Origin: Deinococcus koreensis
Lineage (GTDB): Bacteria; Deinococcota; Deinococci; Deinococcales; Deinococcaceae
Assembly (NCBI RefSeq): GCF_002901445.1
Contig: NZ_PPPD01000001.1
Span: forward strand, 2,858,501 to 2,922,500
DNA: 64,000 bases
Direction of reading: 5' to 3'
Position 1 is the first letter of the stretch, and the number at the start of each line of letters is the position of its first letter. Both the position numbers and the translations under genes were made by a program. Shown here in pieces: positions 35,224-46,706 of the stretch. Below the pieces are notes generated by a model. The model saw only the letters and a program-made list of their open reading frames with translations, was not told the DNA's origin and searched no databases.

Positions 35224-35802
35224 ATGGGTGATGCCGTGCACATCTATAAGCTGTCAGGCCGGAACGTTGAGGTCACCGATGCCATGCGCGTATATGTCGA
35301 AGAGAAGCTGACGCGCCTCGACCGGTACCACGATCAGATCACGGACGCCAGGGTGACCCTGACCGTGCGCGATGTGCGGGACTCCACCCGCCGCAACCGG
35401 GTCGAAGTACAGCTGAACGTGCCCCACGGCATCATCCGCGCCGAAGAGCACCACGCCGACATGTACGCCGCCATCGACAAGGCCAGTGACGTGCTGGAGC
35501 GGCAGCTGCGGAAATTCAAGACCCGCTACATGAAGCAGCGCCACGACGGCGCGCCCCAGCCCGAGCCCGGCCCGGCCGAGGCTGATGTGGACGCCGGTTT
35601 CGACGACGTCAGCGATTTCCAGCCCGAAATCGTGCGAACCAAACGCTTCGAGCTGCGGCCCATGAGCCCGGAGGACGCCGTGGCCCAGATGGAAGCCCTG
35701 GGGCATGATTTCTACGTGTTCGTGAACATGAAGGGTGGGCAGTCCGGCGTGGTGTACCGCCGCAAGGACGGTCACTACGGCCTGATCGAGCCCAGTGCCT
35801 GA
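35224..35802 (+). CDS. hpf: ribosome hibernation promoting factor, long form
   Basis: The 192 residues comprise the N-terminal S30AE/YfiA domain (IYKLSGRNVEVTDAMRVYVEEKL, VEVQLNVPHGIIRAEEHHADMY) and the C-terminal dimerisation domain (KRFELRPMSPEDAVAQMEAL, FYVFVNMKGGQSGVVYRRKDG). Long Hpf dimerises 70S ribosomes into inactive 100S particles in resting cells. A GTG at 35236 is an alternative start. The last codons form the first unit of a tandem repeat. Confidence 0.95.
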   Translation: MGDAVHIYKLSGRNVEVTDAMRVYVEEKLTRLDRYHDQITDARVTLTVRDVRDSTRRNRVEVQLNVPHGIIRAEEHHADMYAAIDKASDVLERQLRKFKTRYMKQRHDGAPQPEPGPAEADVDAGFDDVSDFQPEIVRTKRFELRPMSPEDAVAQMEALGHDFYVFVNMKGGQSGVVYRRKDGHYGLIEPSA

Positions 35803-35894
35803 ATAAGCCCAGTGCCTGAATGAGCCCAGCGCCTGAATAAGCCCAGTGCCTGAATGAGCGCAGTGCCTGAATAAGCCCAGCGCCTGAACGAGCG
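35788..35894 (+). repeat. 17-bp tandem repeat starting inside hpf
   Basis: Six complete 17-bp units (consensus RAGCCCAGTGCCTGAAT) run from 35788 to 35889, with a partial seventh. Unit one encodes the last hpf residues and the stop. First bases alternate G and A, so the array is also a 34-bp repeat. Confidence 0.9.
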
Positions 35895-35930
35895 GGGGAC
35901 TGAGGACTGGCCGGGCCAGCAGAGGAAGCC

Positions 35931-35971
35931 AGCAGAGGGGGAAGGGGAGATCAGTCCCTCCCCCCTCTGCT
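35931..35971. terminator. hairpin downstream of hpf
   Basis: AGCAGAGGGGG (35931-35941) pairs with CCCCCTCTGCT (35961-35971), with further inner GGGA/TCCC pairing. There is no T-run. Confidence 0.5.
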
Positions 35972-36008
35972 CTGGTGTAGGGGCCGCAGCCCCCGCCCGG
36001 CGATCTGC

Positions 36009-36014
36009 TACCCT
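36009..36014 (+). promoter_or_regulatory. -10 box, leaderless GTG
   Basis: TACCCT eight bases before the GTG at 36023. Confidence 0.45.
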
Positions 36015-36022
36015 GCGGCGTT

Positions 36023-37171
36023 GTGATCGCGTATGTGATCAATCCCGGAACCAGTGGCGTGAAGCTCGCCTGCGCCGTCATCGAGCCGAGCGCGAATCCG
36101 TCGTTGCCCGGCCAGCTGCGCCTGAGCCTGACGCGCGCCGAGTTGCCGCTGGACACGCCGCCCGGCGCCGCCGACGTGCCGGAACTGGCCCGCCGTATTG
36201 GGGAGCTGACCGCCGACTGGGCGACCCCGGACGCCATCGTGGGGCGGGGCGGGCTGATCGGGCAGGTGGGCGCCGGCACCTACCCGGTGACGCCGGAACT
36301 GGCGGCCTACGCCGTGCAGGGCGACTTCGCGGCGCACCCGGAGAACCTGGGCGGAGCGCTGGCGCTGGCTGTGGCGCAGGCGCGCGGCGTGGACGCCTAC
36401 ATCGTCGATCCGCAGAGTGTGGACGAGCTGCTGCCCGAAGCCCGCGAGACCGGCCTGCGCGGCCTGCGGCGCAGCGCGCAGTTCCACGCCCTGAACGCCC
36501 GGGTGGCCGCCCGCCGCGCCGCCCATGAGGTCGGCAGGAGGTTGCAGGACTCCCGCGTGGTCGTGGCCCACCTGGGCGCCACCACCAGCGTCACGGCCTT
36601 CGAGCAGGGCCGCGCCATCGACACCACCGGCACTGACGGCGGCCCGATGGGCGCGCTGCAGAGCGGCCCGTTGCCCGCCCGGATGCTGCTGGCCCTGGCG
36701 CGCGAACACGGCGAGGCGCGCGCCCTGCAACTGCTGGGCAGCGAGGGCGGCTTCCTCTCGCTGGCCGGCAGTGCCAACCTCCGGGAACTGGAGGCCCGGG
36801 CGGTCAGCGATCCCGACGTGCAGGCCGCTACCGCCGCCTTCGTGCATCAGGTCTGTAAGGCGGTGGGCGCGCAGACCGGCGCCCTGAGTGCCCGCCCCGA
36901 CGCCATCGTGCTCACGGGCGGGATCGCGCGCTGGGACGAGCTGGTCGACCGCATCGAGCGGCGGCTGGCCTGGATCGCCCCCGTGCTGGTGATTCCCGGC
37001 GAGCTGGAGCTCGAAGCGCTGGCCGAGGGCGCCGGCCGCGTGCTGCTGGGCCTGGAACCCGCCCGCGAGTGGAAGTCGCCGGGGGCCGTGACCCTTGACG
37101 AGACCGCGGCCGAATCACCGGCCGGGTCACCCGAAGGGACGTCCCCCGGAACGCCTGCCGGTGGGCGCTAG
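36023..37171 (+). CDS. butyrate kinase-like acyl kinase
   Basis: The 382-residue protein of the acetokinase superfamily has an N-terminal phosphate motif INPGTSGVKLAC. VGRGGLIGQVGAGTYPV matches the butyrate kinase signature. AHLGATTSVTAFEQGRAIDTT and IVLTGGIARWDELVDRI are the second phosphate and adenosine regions. It would convert an acyl phosphate and ADP to acid and ATP, or the reverse. No phosphotransbutyrylase gene is adjacent, so the substrate is open. The acidic, Pro-rich tail (ESPAGSPEGTSPGTPAGG) is unusual. Confidence 0.82.
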   Translation: MIAYVINPGTSGVKLACAVIEPSANPSLPGQLRLSLTRAELPLDTPPGAADVPELARRIGELTADWATPDAIVGRGGLIGQVGAGTYPVTPELAAYAVQGDFAAHPENLGGALALAVAQARGVDAYIVDPQSVDELLPEARETGLRGLRRSAQFHALNARVAARRAAHEVGRRLQDSRVVVAHLGATTSVTAFEQGRAIDTTGTDGGPMGALQSGPLPARMLLALAREHGEARALQLLGSEGGFLSLAGSANLRELEARAVSDPDVQAATAAFVHQVCKAVGAQTGALSARPDAIVLTGGIARWDELVDRIERRLAWIAPVLVIPGELELEALAEGAGRVLLGLEPAREWKSPGAVTLDETAAESPAGSPEGTSPGTPAGGR

Positions 37172-37543
37172 ATGGCCCGTCGTCCGGCCCGCTCCGCGCC
37201 CATGCCGCTCCGCGCCACCAGCATGTGGCGGGTGGATCAGGTCTTCCTGAACCGCAAGGGCCTGCGCGTCGAGGTGGTCTGCTCGCTGGTCAACGATCAG
37301 GGCGGGCTGCGGAACCTGAGCGTCACCGCGCCCACGGAAGACCCGGTGGAGGCCGTGCGGCACGCGGCGCGCTTCATCGCCGGGAAGGGCAACGTGAGCG
37401 GCGCCCGGCAGGCCCGCGTGCGTTGGACGCGGGAGCAGGCCACCACCGAGCAGGACGCCCTGATCCGCGACCGCGCCCTGGAAGACGAATTCCTGGACGA
37501 GTTCGAGGAGACCCTGGCAGCCGTCCGCGATCAGCAGCGCTGA
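37172..37543 (+). CDS. conserved protein of unknown function
   Basis: The 123-residue protein starts at the base immediately after the stop codon of the kinase-like gene, so the two are very likely translated together. The middle (VDQVFLNRKGLRVEVVCSLVNDQG, VEAVRHAARFIAGKG) is alpha/beta and the end is an acidic helix. No motif is recognised. Confidence 0.75.
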   Translation: MARRPARSAPMPLRATSMWRVDQVFLNRKGLRVEVVCSLVNDQGGLRNLSVTAPTEDPVEAVRHAARFIAGKGNVSGARQARVRWTREQATTEQDALIRDRALEDEFLDEFEETLAAVRDQQR

Positions 37544-37858
37544 TCAGGCTGCCGGGCCCCGAAAGTTCGGTCTGAATCCAGCGGCCCGCCTGCGCTCCTG
37601 GGAGACGCCGGGGGCTGCTCGCCCCGCACGGGACGTCCGGGCACCGTCATAAATGGCTGTGAGCCTGATCCGTCCCGGCCACGAACCTGCATCTCAACAG
37701 AATCGGCATGGGAGGGCCGCGCCGGATGGACGTGGACGCTGGACGACGGGCCGGGGGTCAGGTGTACACTCGCCACTACACAACGCACCACCCCGCTCTG
37801 TGCCCCGGTGTCCGTTCGCACGCCCCTGTTCCCCTTCACAAAGGATCGGTGGTCATCC
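37544..37858. other. intergenic region before the EF-G paralogue
   Basis: No gene is supported. A possible -10 box TACACT lies at 37765-37770, which would give an untranslated leader of about 80 bases. I see no clear -35 box, hairpin or riboswitch. Confidence 0.4.
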
Positions 37859-39871
<2,013 letters not shown>

Positions 39872-39873
39872 TA

Positions 39874-40029
39874 GCGGTCACCAGATCAATGGAAGGTGCA
39901 CACCTTCAAGTGATCTGGGGCGAGCGGACTGGGACAGCTCGGAGAGAGCGAGTGACCGCGACCCACAGCGGTTGGAGTGGAGTTGAAGGGGGTGCAGTTC
40001 ACCCGTAGGCGGAACGGAATACCGCTGTG
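39874..40029. other. two tandem multi-stem structures, candidate RNA or mobile remnant
   Basis: The first structure (39874-39959) is closed by GCGGTCAC/GTGACCGC and holds the hairpin CAGATCA-ATG-GAAGGTG-CA-CACCTTC-AAG-TGATCTG plus CGAGC/GCTCG. The second (39964-40029) is closed by CACAGCGGT/ACCGCTGTG and holds GGGTG-CAGTT-CACCC. It ends just before the ltaE promoter. I do not recognise a known RNA family. Confidence 0.45.
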
Positions 40030-40034
40030 AACGC

Positions 40035-40040
40035 TAGCAT
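40035..40040 (+). promoter_or_regulatory. -10 box of ltaE, leaderless
   Basis: TAGCAT seven bases before the ATG at 40048. Confidence 0.6.
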
Positions 40041-40047
40041 CCGCCCC

Positions 40048-41091
<1,044 letters not shown>

Positions 41092-41155
41092 GCCGGGAGC
41101 CGGCGCTGGCGCGGCCCGCCACCTTTCGGGTGAGGCGCCCCCCCCGGGCGCGCGC

Positions 41156-41161
41156 TACCCT
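41156..41161 (+). promoter_or_regulatory. -10 box, leaderless
   Basis: TACCCT six bases before the ATG at 41168. Confidence 0.55.
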
Positions 41162-41167
41162 CTGGGC

Positions 41168-42190
41168 ATGACTGCGCCGGACGCTTCCCCGCCCACCCAC
41201 CCTTCCTGGCCGGAGGGGGCCCCGACCTCGCCGCCGCCAGGAGCCTCGGGCGTGCGCGCGGTGGACGGCAACCGCGCCGCGCTGAGCCTGCTGGTGCTGC
41301 AGAACGTGGTGGCCGCGCTGGGCGTGGGGATGGATCTGCCGATCGGCGGGCGCACCGTGCACATCGGCCTGCACCTGTCTCTGGGGAATGCGCTGCTGCT
41401 GGCCTTCGCGGTGGTGGTGCTGGTGGCCTTCACCGTGTTCCGGCCGGCCATGCGCTCCCTGCTCCGGGATTCGCGCTGGCGCACGCGGCCCTCGTGGGGG
41501 CTGGCCCTGGCGGCCTTCGTGCTGGGGTTCCTGGCCTCACGCGCCTTCGCGCTGGCCTACGTGAGCTTCTTCCCGGACAGCATCAATGCCATGCCCAGGT
41601 TCCTGAGCAGCGGCGCCGACCTGATTCCGCTGCTGCTCTCTGCCGGCCTGCTGGTGCCGCTGGCCGAGGAGGTCGCCTTCCGGGGCCTGATGATGCGCGG
41701 TCAGGAGCGCGCGGCGGGCTTCACCGTGGCGGCCCTGGCGACCAGTCTGGCCTTCGCCGTGGCGCACGGGGTACCGGCCAGCGTGGCGGGCATCCTGCCG
41801 CTGGCCTACGTGCTGGCGCGGCTGGCGCAGCACAGCGGCAGCCTCTGGAATTCGGTGATCGTGCACGCCCTGAACAACTCGCTCTCGATCGGCCTGGGGT
41901 CGCTGCTGGCCGGGCAGAACCTGGGCGGCGCGGATCAGGCGGGCGCCCTGCTGGGCAACTCGGGGCTGGCGCTGCCGCTGGCCATCGGCGCGCTGCTGTT
42001 CGGCGTGGCGGTGCTGGTCGTGCTGCACCTGTGGCTCGTCCCCCGCGCCGATGCCCAGGTGCGCTCGGCCCCCGGGCCCTGGCTCAGCGGCGCCTACGTG
42101 GTCATCGTGGTCTTCGGGGTGCTGACCATGCTCGCCACGCTGCCCGCCGTGCAACAGCTCACGGGCCGGCTTAGCGGCGCCCTGCCCTGA
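41168..42190 (+). CDS. CPBP-family intramembrane metalloprotease
   Basis: The 340-residue membrane protein has about eight helices. The CPBP/Abi motifs are present: [17 protein letters not shown] (EExxxR near residue 166), [13 protein letters not shown] (His) and [14 protein letters not shown] (HxxxN). Eukaryotic relatives process CAAX proteins; bacterial ones cut or bind membrane peptides of mostly unknown identity. A DUF1232 gene follows 22 bp downstream. Confidence 0.9.
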   Translation: MTAPDASPPTHPSWPEGAPTSPPPGASGVRAVDGNRAALSLLVLQNVVAALGVGMDLPIGGRTVHIGLHLSLGNALLLAFAVVVLVAFTVFRPAMRSLLRDSRWRTRPSWGLALAAFVLGFLASRAFALAYVSFFPDSINAMPRFLSSGADLIPLLLSAGLLVPLAEEVAFRGLMMRGQERAAGFTVAALATSLAFAVAHGVPASVAGILPLAYVLARLAQHSGSLWNSVIVHALNNSLSIGLGSLLAGQNLGGADQAGALLGNSGLALPLAIGALLFGVAVLVVLHLWLVPRADAQVRSAPGPWLSGAYVVIVVFGVLTMLATLPAVQQLTGRLSGALP

Positions 42191-42212
42191 GGGTGGCCCC
42201 GACCAGGGTGCG

Positions 42213-42611
42213 GTGAAGCGGATGCTGGAGCGCCTGAAAACCTTCGCCCGCGCCCTGAAGGCCGACCTGCTGGCCCTCAGCGTGGCGGTGCGCGATCCCC
42301 GCACCCCCTGGTACGCGCGGGCCTGGGCGGCGCTGGTGCTGGCCTACGCCCTGAGCCCCATCGACCTGATCCCGGACTTCATCCCGGTGCTGGGCTACCT
42401 GGACGACCTGCTGCTGGTGCCCGCCGGACTGTGGCTGGCCCTGCGCCTGCTTGCCCCGGAGGTGCTGGAGGACGCCCGCCGCGAGGCCCGCGAGCGACCG
42501 CAGCGACTGGGCCGCAGCGCCTGGGGGCTGGCCCTGGTGATCGGCGTGTATCTGGCGCTGATCGTGCTGGCCGGCTGGTGGTGGACGCAGCGGGGCGGCC
42601 CGGCCCGGTAG
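42213..42611 (+). CDS. YkvA/DUF1232 family membrane protein
   Basis: The 132-residue protein carries the DUF1232 core [20 protein letters not shown] followed by [20 protein letters not shown]. It has one further membrane helix at the C-terminus ([20 protein letters not shown]). The function is unknown. The start may be GTG 42213 or ATG 42222. Confidence 0.85.
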   Translation: MKRMLERLKTFARALKADLLALSVAVRDPRTPWYARAWAALVLAYALSPIDLIPDFIPVLGYLDDLLLVPAGLWLALRLLAPEVLEDARREARERPQRLGRSAWGLALVIGVYLALIVLAGWWWTQRGGPAR

Positions 42612-42733
42612 ACCAGCCCGGTCGTCCCCCTCTGCGGCCCCGGCTGATCGAGTCGCCGTCAGCCAGGGAAGATGAAGCAGGAGCCGCCGGCCGTCGTCCC
42701 ACTTGGCAGGTCACGGCCTCCGGGCCACTGCTC

Positions 42734-42739
42734 TAGGAT
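42734..42739 (+). promoter_or_regulatory. possible -10 box of the membrane-protein gene
   Basis: TAGGAT ten bases before the ATG at 42750. The spacing is longer than usual here. Confidence 0.3.
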
Positions 42740-42749
42740 GGCGGCGATC

Positions 42750-43460
42750 ATGGCCCGACGTCCCCCTGTCCCCCCAGCCCCCGCGGCCGCTTCGGCGCCG
42801 CTGCCCACGACCCTGCTGAGCGGCCCCCGGGTCTTCGCGGGCCAGCTCCAGGCCAGCGAGCCGCGCTGGTGGCGCTACGCGGCCGTGGTGGTGCTCAGCT
42901 CCGTGCTCTCCGGGGTGGCCTACGCCCTGCTGGTGCGGCATGTGCCGGGCTCCGGCCCGCTGTCGCCGCTGGTGAACGTTCTGGGCGGCACCTTCCTGGG
43001 GGGGCTGAGCTTCGTGCTGATGTGGGGGCTGGGCCACCTGGGCGCCGGGCGGGCCGGGCGCGCCGCCGAGGTCTACGGCGCCACCTTCGCGCTGCTGCCC
43101 CCGCTGTGGCTGCTGGTGATCGTCTGGACGCTGCTCACCCCGGCGATCGCCTGGCTGCCCCAGGGCAACTCGGGAGCAGGCCGGGCGCTGGATCAGGCGG
43201 CCCTGGCTCAGGCGGCCCCGGCTCAGGCGGCGCTGCGCGCGGCGGGCGGCACGCAGGCGGGCGCGCTGCTGATGCTGGTGACGCTGCTGGGCACCGCCGC
43301 GCAGTTCGCTCTGGCGTTTCCGGCGTTCCTGCGCCTGACCGGCCAGCCCGGGCGGGCCCTGCTGGGCGCCCTGTTGCCGCTTCTGCCGGCGCTGCTCGTG
43401 CAGTTCGTCGGGATCGCGCCGCTGGTGGTCGCGCTGCTGAGCCGCCCGCCGGGGGCCTGA
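42750..43460 (+). CDS. Yip1-like membrane protein
   Basis: The 236-residue protein has a cytoplasmic N-terminus and five likely membrane helices (YAAVVVLSSVLSGVAYALLV, VLGGTFLGGLSFVLMWGLG, and LPPLWLLVIVWTLLTPAIAW among them). The layout resembles bacterial Yip1-domain proteins, but the match is by eye. An Ala/Gln repeat (ALAQAAPAQAAL) sits in a loop. ATG 42672 is an alternative start. Confidence 0.7.
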   Translation: MARRPPVPPAPAAASAPLPTTLLSGPRVFAGQLQASEPRWWRYAAVVVLSSVLSGVAYALLVRHVPGSGPLSPLVNVLGGTFLGGLSFVLMWGLGHLGAGRAGRAAEVYGATFALLPPLWLLVIVWTLLTPAIAWLPQGNSGAGRALDQAALAQAAPAQAALRAAGGTQAGALLMLVTLLGTAAQFALAFPAFLRLTGQPGRALLGALLPLLPALLVQFVGIAPLVVALLSRPPGA

Positions 43461-43484
43461 CCCGGAGCGCTCATCCCGGTGGCT

Positions 43485-43985
43485 TCAGCCGAACACGCTC
43501 TTGGCGGGATCCCACAGCCGCCACAGTTCGTACAGGCCGACCAGCGTATGCAGCACCAGTTTCGCCGCGATGCCCGCCAGCAGGCCGATCAGGGTGCCCC
43601 AGGCGGACATCAGAGATTCCTGCAGCGACTTGCGAACCACCAGCAGCTCGGCCAGGAAGGCGCCGGCCAGTGGCCCCACGATCAGTCCCAGCGGGATGAA
43701 TAGCCCCAGCAGGCCGCCGATCAGGGCGCCCCACATGGCCTGCCGGCTGCCGCCGTAGCGCCGCGCGCCCCAGGCCGAGGCCACGTTGTCGATCGACATG
43801 ATCAGCAGCGTGATCACCCCGAAGGTGAGCAGGAAGGGCACGTCCGGCCAGGGTTGGAAGCCGTCGAGCAGCGTGGCCGCGACCGAGCCCAGAAAGATGA
43901 TCAGCGTGGCGGGCAGCGCCGGGATGAAGGTGCCGATCATGCCGACGATCCAGGCGACGAGGAAGATCAGGAAAGCGAGGCTCAT
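43485..43985 (-). CDS. DUF456 family membrane protein
   Basis: The 166-residue protein has four or five helices: [37 protein letters not shown], and the glycine-rich [20 protein letters not shown]. That glycine-zipper stretch is typical of DUF456. No function is known. ATG 43985 lies eight bases after TAGTCT. Confidence 0.88.
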   Translation of the reverse strand: MSLAFLIFLVAWIVGMIGTFIPALPATLIIFLGSVAATLLDGFQPWPDVPFLLTFGVITLLIMSIDNVASAWGARRYGGSRQAMWGALIGGLLGLFIPLGLIVGPLAGAFLAELLVVRKSLQESLMSAWGTLIGLLAGIAAKLVLHTLVGLYELWRLWDPAKSVFG

Positions 43986-43993
43986 ACGCCTGA

Positions 43994-43999
43994 AGACTA
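43994..43999 (-). promoter_or_regulatory. -10 box of the DUF456 gene
   Basis: TAGTCT eight bases before the ATG at 43985. Confidence 0.45.
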
Positions 44000-44049
44000 C
44001 GCGCCGCCGGGCCGGGCGGTTCCCGCGAGGGCCGGGCCGCAGTCCAAAG

Positions 44050-44075
44050 AAAAACCCCCGACCTTGCGGTGGGGG
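44050..44075 (-). terminator. intrinsic terminator of initiator tRNA
   Basis: On the minus strand, CCCCCACC, loop GCAA, GGTCGGGGG (one bulged C), then TTTTT. Confidence 0.88.
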
Positions 44076-44080
44076 GGTGG

Positions 44081-44157
<77 letters not shown>

Positions 44158-44218
44158 ATACTACATTCTGCGTACCAGAAAGCCTTTTTTGTCGAAGCGG
44201 CTTCCGAAGCGCTCAGGA

Positions 44219-44247
44219 ATAGTAGCTCGCACTTCCTGAACTGTCAA
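44219..44247 (-). promoter_or_regulatory. promoter of initiator tRNA
   Basis: TTGACA (44242-44247), 17-base spacer, TACTAT (44219-44224). The mature tRNA begins about 60 bases downstream, so the precursor has a 5' leader. Confidence 0.88.
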
Positions 44248-44313
44248 CTGTGCGCTGAGCGGCATTGTGCGTGGCTGGGCCAGAAATCCCACGTTCGCCG
44301 ACGCCCCAGCGGG

Positions 44314-44319
44314 TAGGCT
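44314..44319 (+). promoter_or_regulatory. -10 box of fni, leaderless GTG
   Basis: TAGGCT six bases before the GTG at 44326. Confidence 0.6.
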
Positions 44320-44325
44320 GGACGC

Positions 44326-45396
44326 GTGACCGATCCCGACAGCGGCATCCAGGCCCGCAAGATGCACCACATCGAGGCGTGTCTGCGGCCCGAGAGCCAG
44401 TACGCGGGCGTGCAGAGCGGCCTCTCGGCCGTGCCCTGGCCGTACCGGGCGCTGCCCGAGCGCGATCTGGACGACGTGAAGCTGGAGGTCGGTTTCCTGG
44501 GCCGCCGCCTGAGCGCCCCGGTCTTGATCGGCGCGATGACCGGCGGCGCCGAGCGGGCCGCGCGGATCAACGCGAACCTGGCCCTGGCCGCGCAGCGCCT
44601 GGGCATCGGCATGATGCTGGGGTCGCAGCGCATCATGCTGGAGCGCCCCGAGGTCGCCCCGAGCTTTCAGGTTCGCGGCGTGGCGCCCGACATCCTGCTC
44701 ATCGGCAACCTGGGCGCGGCGCAGTTCGGGCTGGGCTACGGGGTCGAGGAAGCGGGCCGCGCCGTGCGGGAGGTGGGCGCCGACGCCCTGGCGATCCACG
44801 TCAATCCGCTGCAGGAAGCCCTGCAGGCCGGTGGCGACACCCGCTGGCGCGGAGTGGTCGCCCGGCTGGGCGAGGTCGTGCCCGCGCTGCCCTTCCCGGT
44901 GGTGCTCAAGGAGGTCGGTCACGGGCTGGACGAACGGACGGTGCGCGCGGTCGCCGGGGTGGGCTTCGCCGCGCTGGACGTGGCCGGGGCCGGCGGCACG
45001 AGTTGGGCGCGGGTGGAGCAGCTCGTGCGCTGGGGGCACGTGGTCAGCCCGGAGCTGTGCGAGCTGGGGGTGCCCACCGCCCAGGCCCTGCGAGGCGCCC
45101 GCGCCGCCGCGCCGGCCACGCCGCTGATCGCCTCGGGCGGGATCCGCAGCGGGCTGGACGCCGCCCGCGCCCTGCGCCTGGGCGCGCGGGTGGTGGCGGT
45201 CGCCCGGCCCCTGCTGGAGCCGGCGCTGGAGAGCGCCGAGGCCGCCGAGGCCTGGCTCTCGACCTTCATCCATGACCTGCGGGTGGCGCTGTTCGTCGGT
45301 GGTTACTCGGGCGTGGACGATCCGGCGCTGGGAGCCCTGGCAGAGCTGCCGGCCCCCGTGGAGGCGGGCCGCCCGGCAGATGCCGCCCCCGCCTGA
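44326..45396 (+). CDS. fni: type 2 isopentenyl-diphosphate delta-isomerase
   Basis: The 356-residue FMN-dependent TIM-barrel enzyme has ARKMHHIEACLRPESQY, VLIGAMTGGAERAARIN, GIGMMLGSQRIML, VVLKEVGHGLD, LDVAGAGGTSWARVE and ASGGIRSGLDAARALRLGA. It interconverts IPP and DMAPP, the building blocks for carotenoids and quinones. The 3' end overlaps the convergent ltrA-like gene by 94 bp. Confidence 0.96.
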   Translation: MTDPDSGIQARKMHHIEACLRPESQYAGVQSGLSAVPWPYRALPERDLDDVKLEVGFLGRRLSAPVLIGAMTGGAERAARINANLALAAQRLGIGMMLGSQRIMLERPEVAPSFQVRGVAPDILLIGNLGAAQFGLGYGVEEAGRAVREVGADALAIHVNPLQEALQAGGDTRWRGVVARLGEVVPALPFPVVLKEVGHGLDERTVRAVAGVGFAALDVAGAGGTSWARVEQLVRWGHVVSPELCELGVPTAQALRGARAAAPATPLIASGGIRSGLDAARALRLGARVVAVARPLLEPALESAEAAEAWLSTFIHDLRVALFVGGYSGVDDPALGALAELPAPVEAGRPADAAPA

Positions 45397-46706
45397 GCGC
45401 TGACCGGCTCCTCCAGCGAACGGGGCGCATCTCCCTCCTCCATCTGCTCCGTGACCTTCTCCTCCAGCTGACCCAGGCGGCGGGTGGCGGGGTCGGCGGC
45501 GACCACGGCGGCCAGGAGCAGCGTCAGGGCCGCCACACTCAGGTGAAGCTCCGTGGTGTCGAGATCCAGGAAGGCCAGCACCACACATCCGGCGATACCG
45601 GCCGCCAGCGCCAGCAGACTGCGGTCTGGCACGCGCCGGCGCGCCACCTGCATGGAATTCAGGCGCAGCATGGCCAGCGTGAACAGCGTGCCCGCCAGCG
45701 GCCAGGCCACGAACTGCTGGTTCACGGCGTCCTTCTTGGCGTCCACGGCGCTCAGGCCGTGGCCCAGCCCGACGCCCAGCATGATCACGCTCAGCGTGAA
45801 GGGCAGGTGACCGTACAGCCAGGCCAGCAGGCGGCCCACCTGACCCTCCACGTGGGCGGCCAGCAGGGGCAGCGCCCGCGCCTGATCGAAATACAGCCGC
45901 CACAGCGCCACCGTGGTCAGAATGGCGCCCAGCGCGGGCAGCAGGGTCGGCAGGGTCAGGGCCTGCTGGCGGCTGCCGTTGACCGTCTCGGTCACGATGG
46001 CCCCCAGCGCGATGATCTGCAGCAGCCCGACCCGTTCGGGGAGGTGGCCCTGGTGGGGCAGGACGGCGGTGCTGAGGCCGCGCGCCAGGATCGGCGCCAC
46101 GATCTCCAGGGCCAGGGCGGCGCACCAGATCAGGAGCTGAGCGGCGCTGCCGGCGGGCAGCAGGGCCGAGCCCAGCCACAGCAGCGCGGCCCCCCCGAAG
46201 GTCTGGGCCACCCGCTGGGCGAACGCCGCCGCCTCGGGCCGGGCCCGCGAGACCAGCAGGTACTGGACGCACTGGATCAGCCGGTTGACCCCGAAGGCCA
46301 GCGCGACCGCCAGCCCGGTGTCCTTGACGTCTCCGCGCAGCGTCAGGGCGATCAGGCTCATGGACACCAGCTGGGTCAGGGTCGCCCAGCGGTAGATGCG
46401 GCTCTCGTTGCCGAAGCGCGCCGCGAACAGCGTGTTGCCGGCCCAGGCCCACCAGACGGCCGTGAACAGCAGCGCGAATTCCGCGATGTTCTCCAGGCCG
46501 GGGGAATCGCCCAGGCGCCGGGCGAGCTGATCGAAGGCCACCACGAAGATCAGGTCGAAGAACAGTTCCAGCCAGGAGACCTTCTGCTCGGCCGTCCCCC
46601 CCTGCGTGGCCCCATTCTGCGCGCCGTCATTCTGCGGGGACGTGCCCTGCCCGCCCGATGAGATGGTGTCCGGAAGGGTGATGCTGTCGGGTTGTCCGTG
46701 CGTCAT
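45303..46706 (-). CDS. low temperature requirement protein A (LtrA) family membrane protein
   Basis: The 467-residue, multi-spanning protein carries the LtrA signature KVSWLELFFDLIFVVAFDQL and about twelve helices. The C-terminal ~60 residues are charged then low-complexity (ASAGRPASTGAGSSARAPS). The start codon overlaps the ruvA stop (ATGA), so translation is coupled to ruvA. LtrA was named in Listeria for growth in the cold, but its biochemical role is unknown. Confidence 0.88.
   Translation of the reverse strand: MTHGQPDSITLPDTISSGGQGTSPQNDGAQNGATQGGTAEQKVSWLELFFDLIFVVAFDQLARRLGDSPGLENIAEFALLFTAVWWAWAGNTLFAARFGNESRIYRWATLTQLVSMSLIALTLRGDVKDTGLAVALAFGVNRLIQCVQYLLVSRARPEAAAFAQRVAQTFGGAALLWLGSALLPAGSAAQLLIWCAALALEIVAPILARGLSTAVLPHQGHLPERVGLLQIIALGAIVTETVNGSRQQALTLPTLLPALGAILTTVALWRLYFDQARALPLLAAHVEGQVGRLLAWLYGHLPFTLSVIMLGVGLGHGLSAVDAKKDAVNQQFVAWPLAGTLFTLAMLRLNSMQVARRRVPDRSLLALAAGIAGCVVLAFLDLDTTELHLSVAALTLLLAAVVAADPATRRLGQLEEKVTEQMEEGDAPRSLEEPVSAQAGAASAGRPASTGAGSSARAPSAGSSTPE

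Noticed and set aside
35788..35894. CRISPR array
   Set aside because: The repeats are 17 bp and directly adjacent, with no unique spacers and no cas genes.
37808..37858. GTG 37808 as start of the EF-G paralogue
   Set aside because: The added residues ([14 protein letters not shown]) are not EF-G-like; the family begins just before [14 protein letters not shown]. Kept as an alternative only.
40027..40047. GTG 40027 as ltaE start
   Set aside because: It lies upstream of the TAGCAT -10 box that points to ATG 40048, and inside a stem-loop arm.
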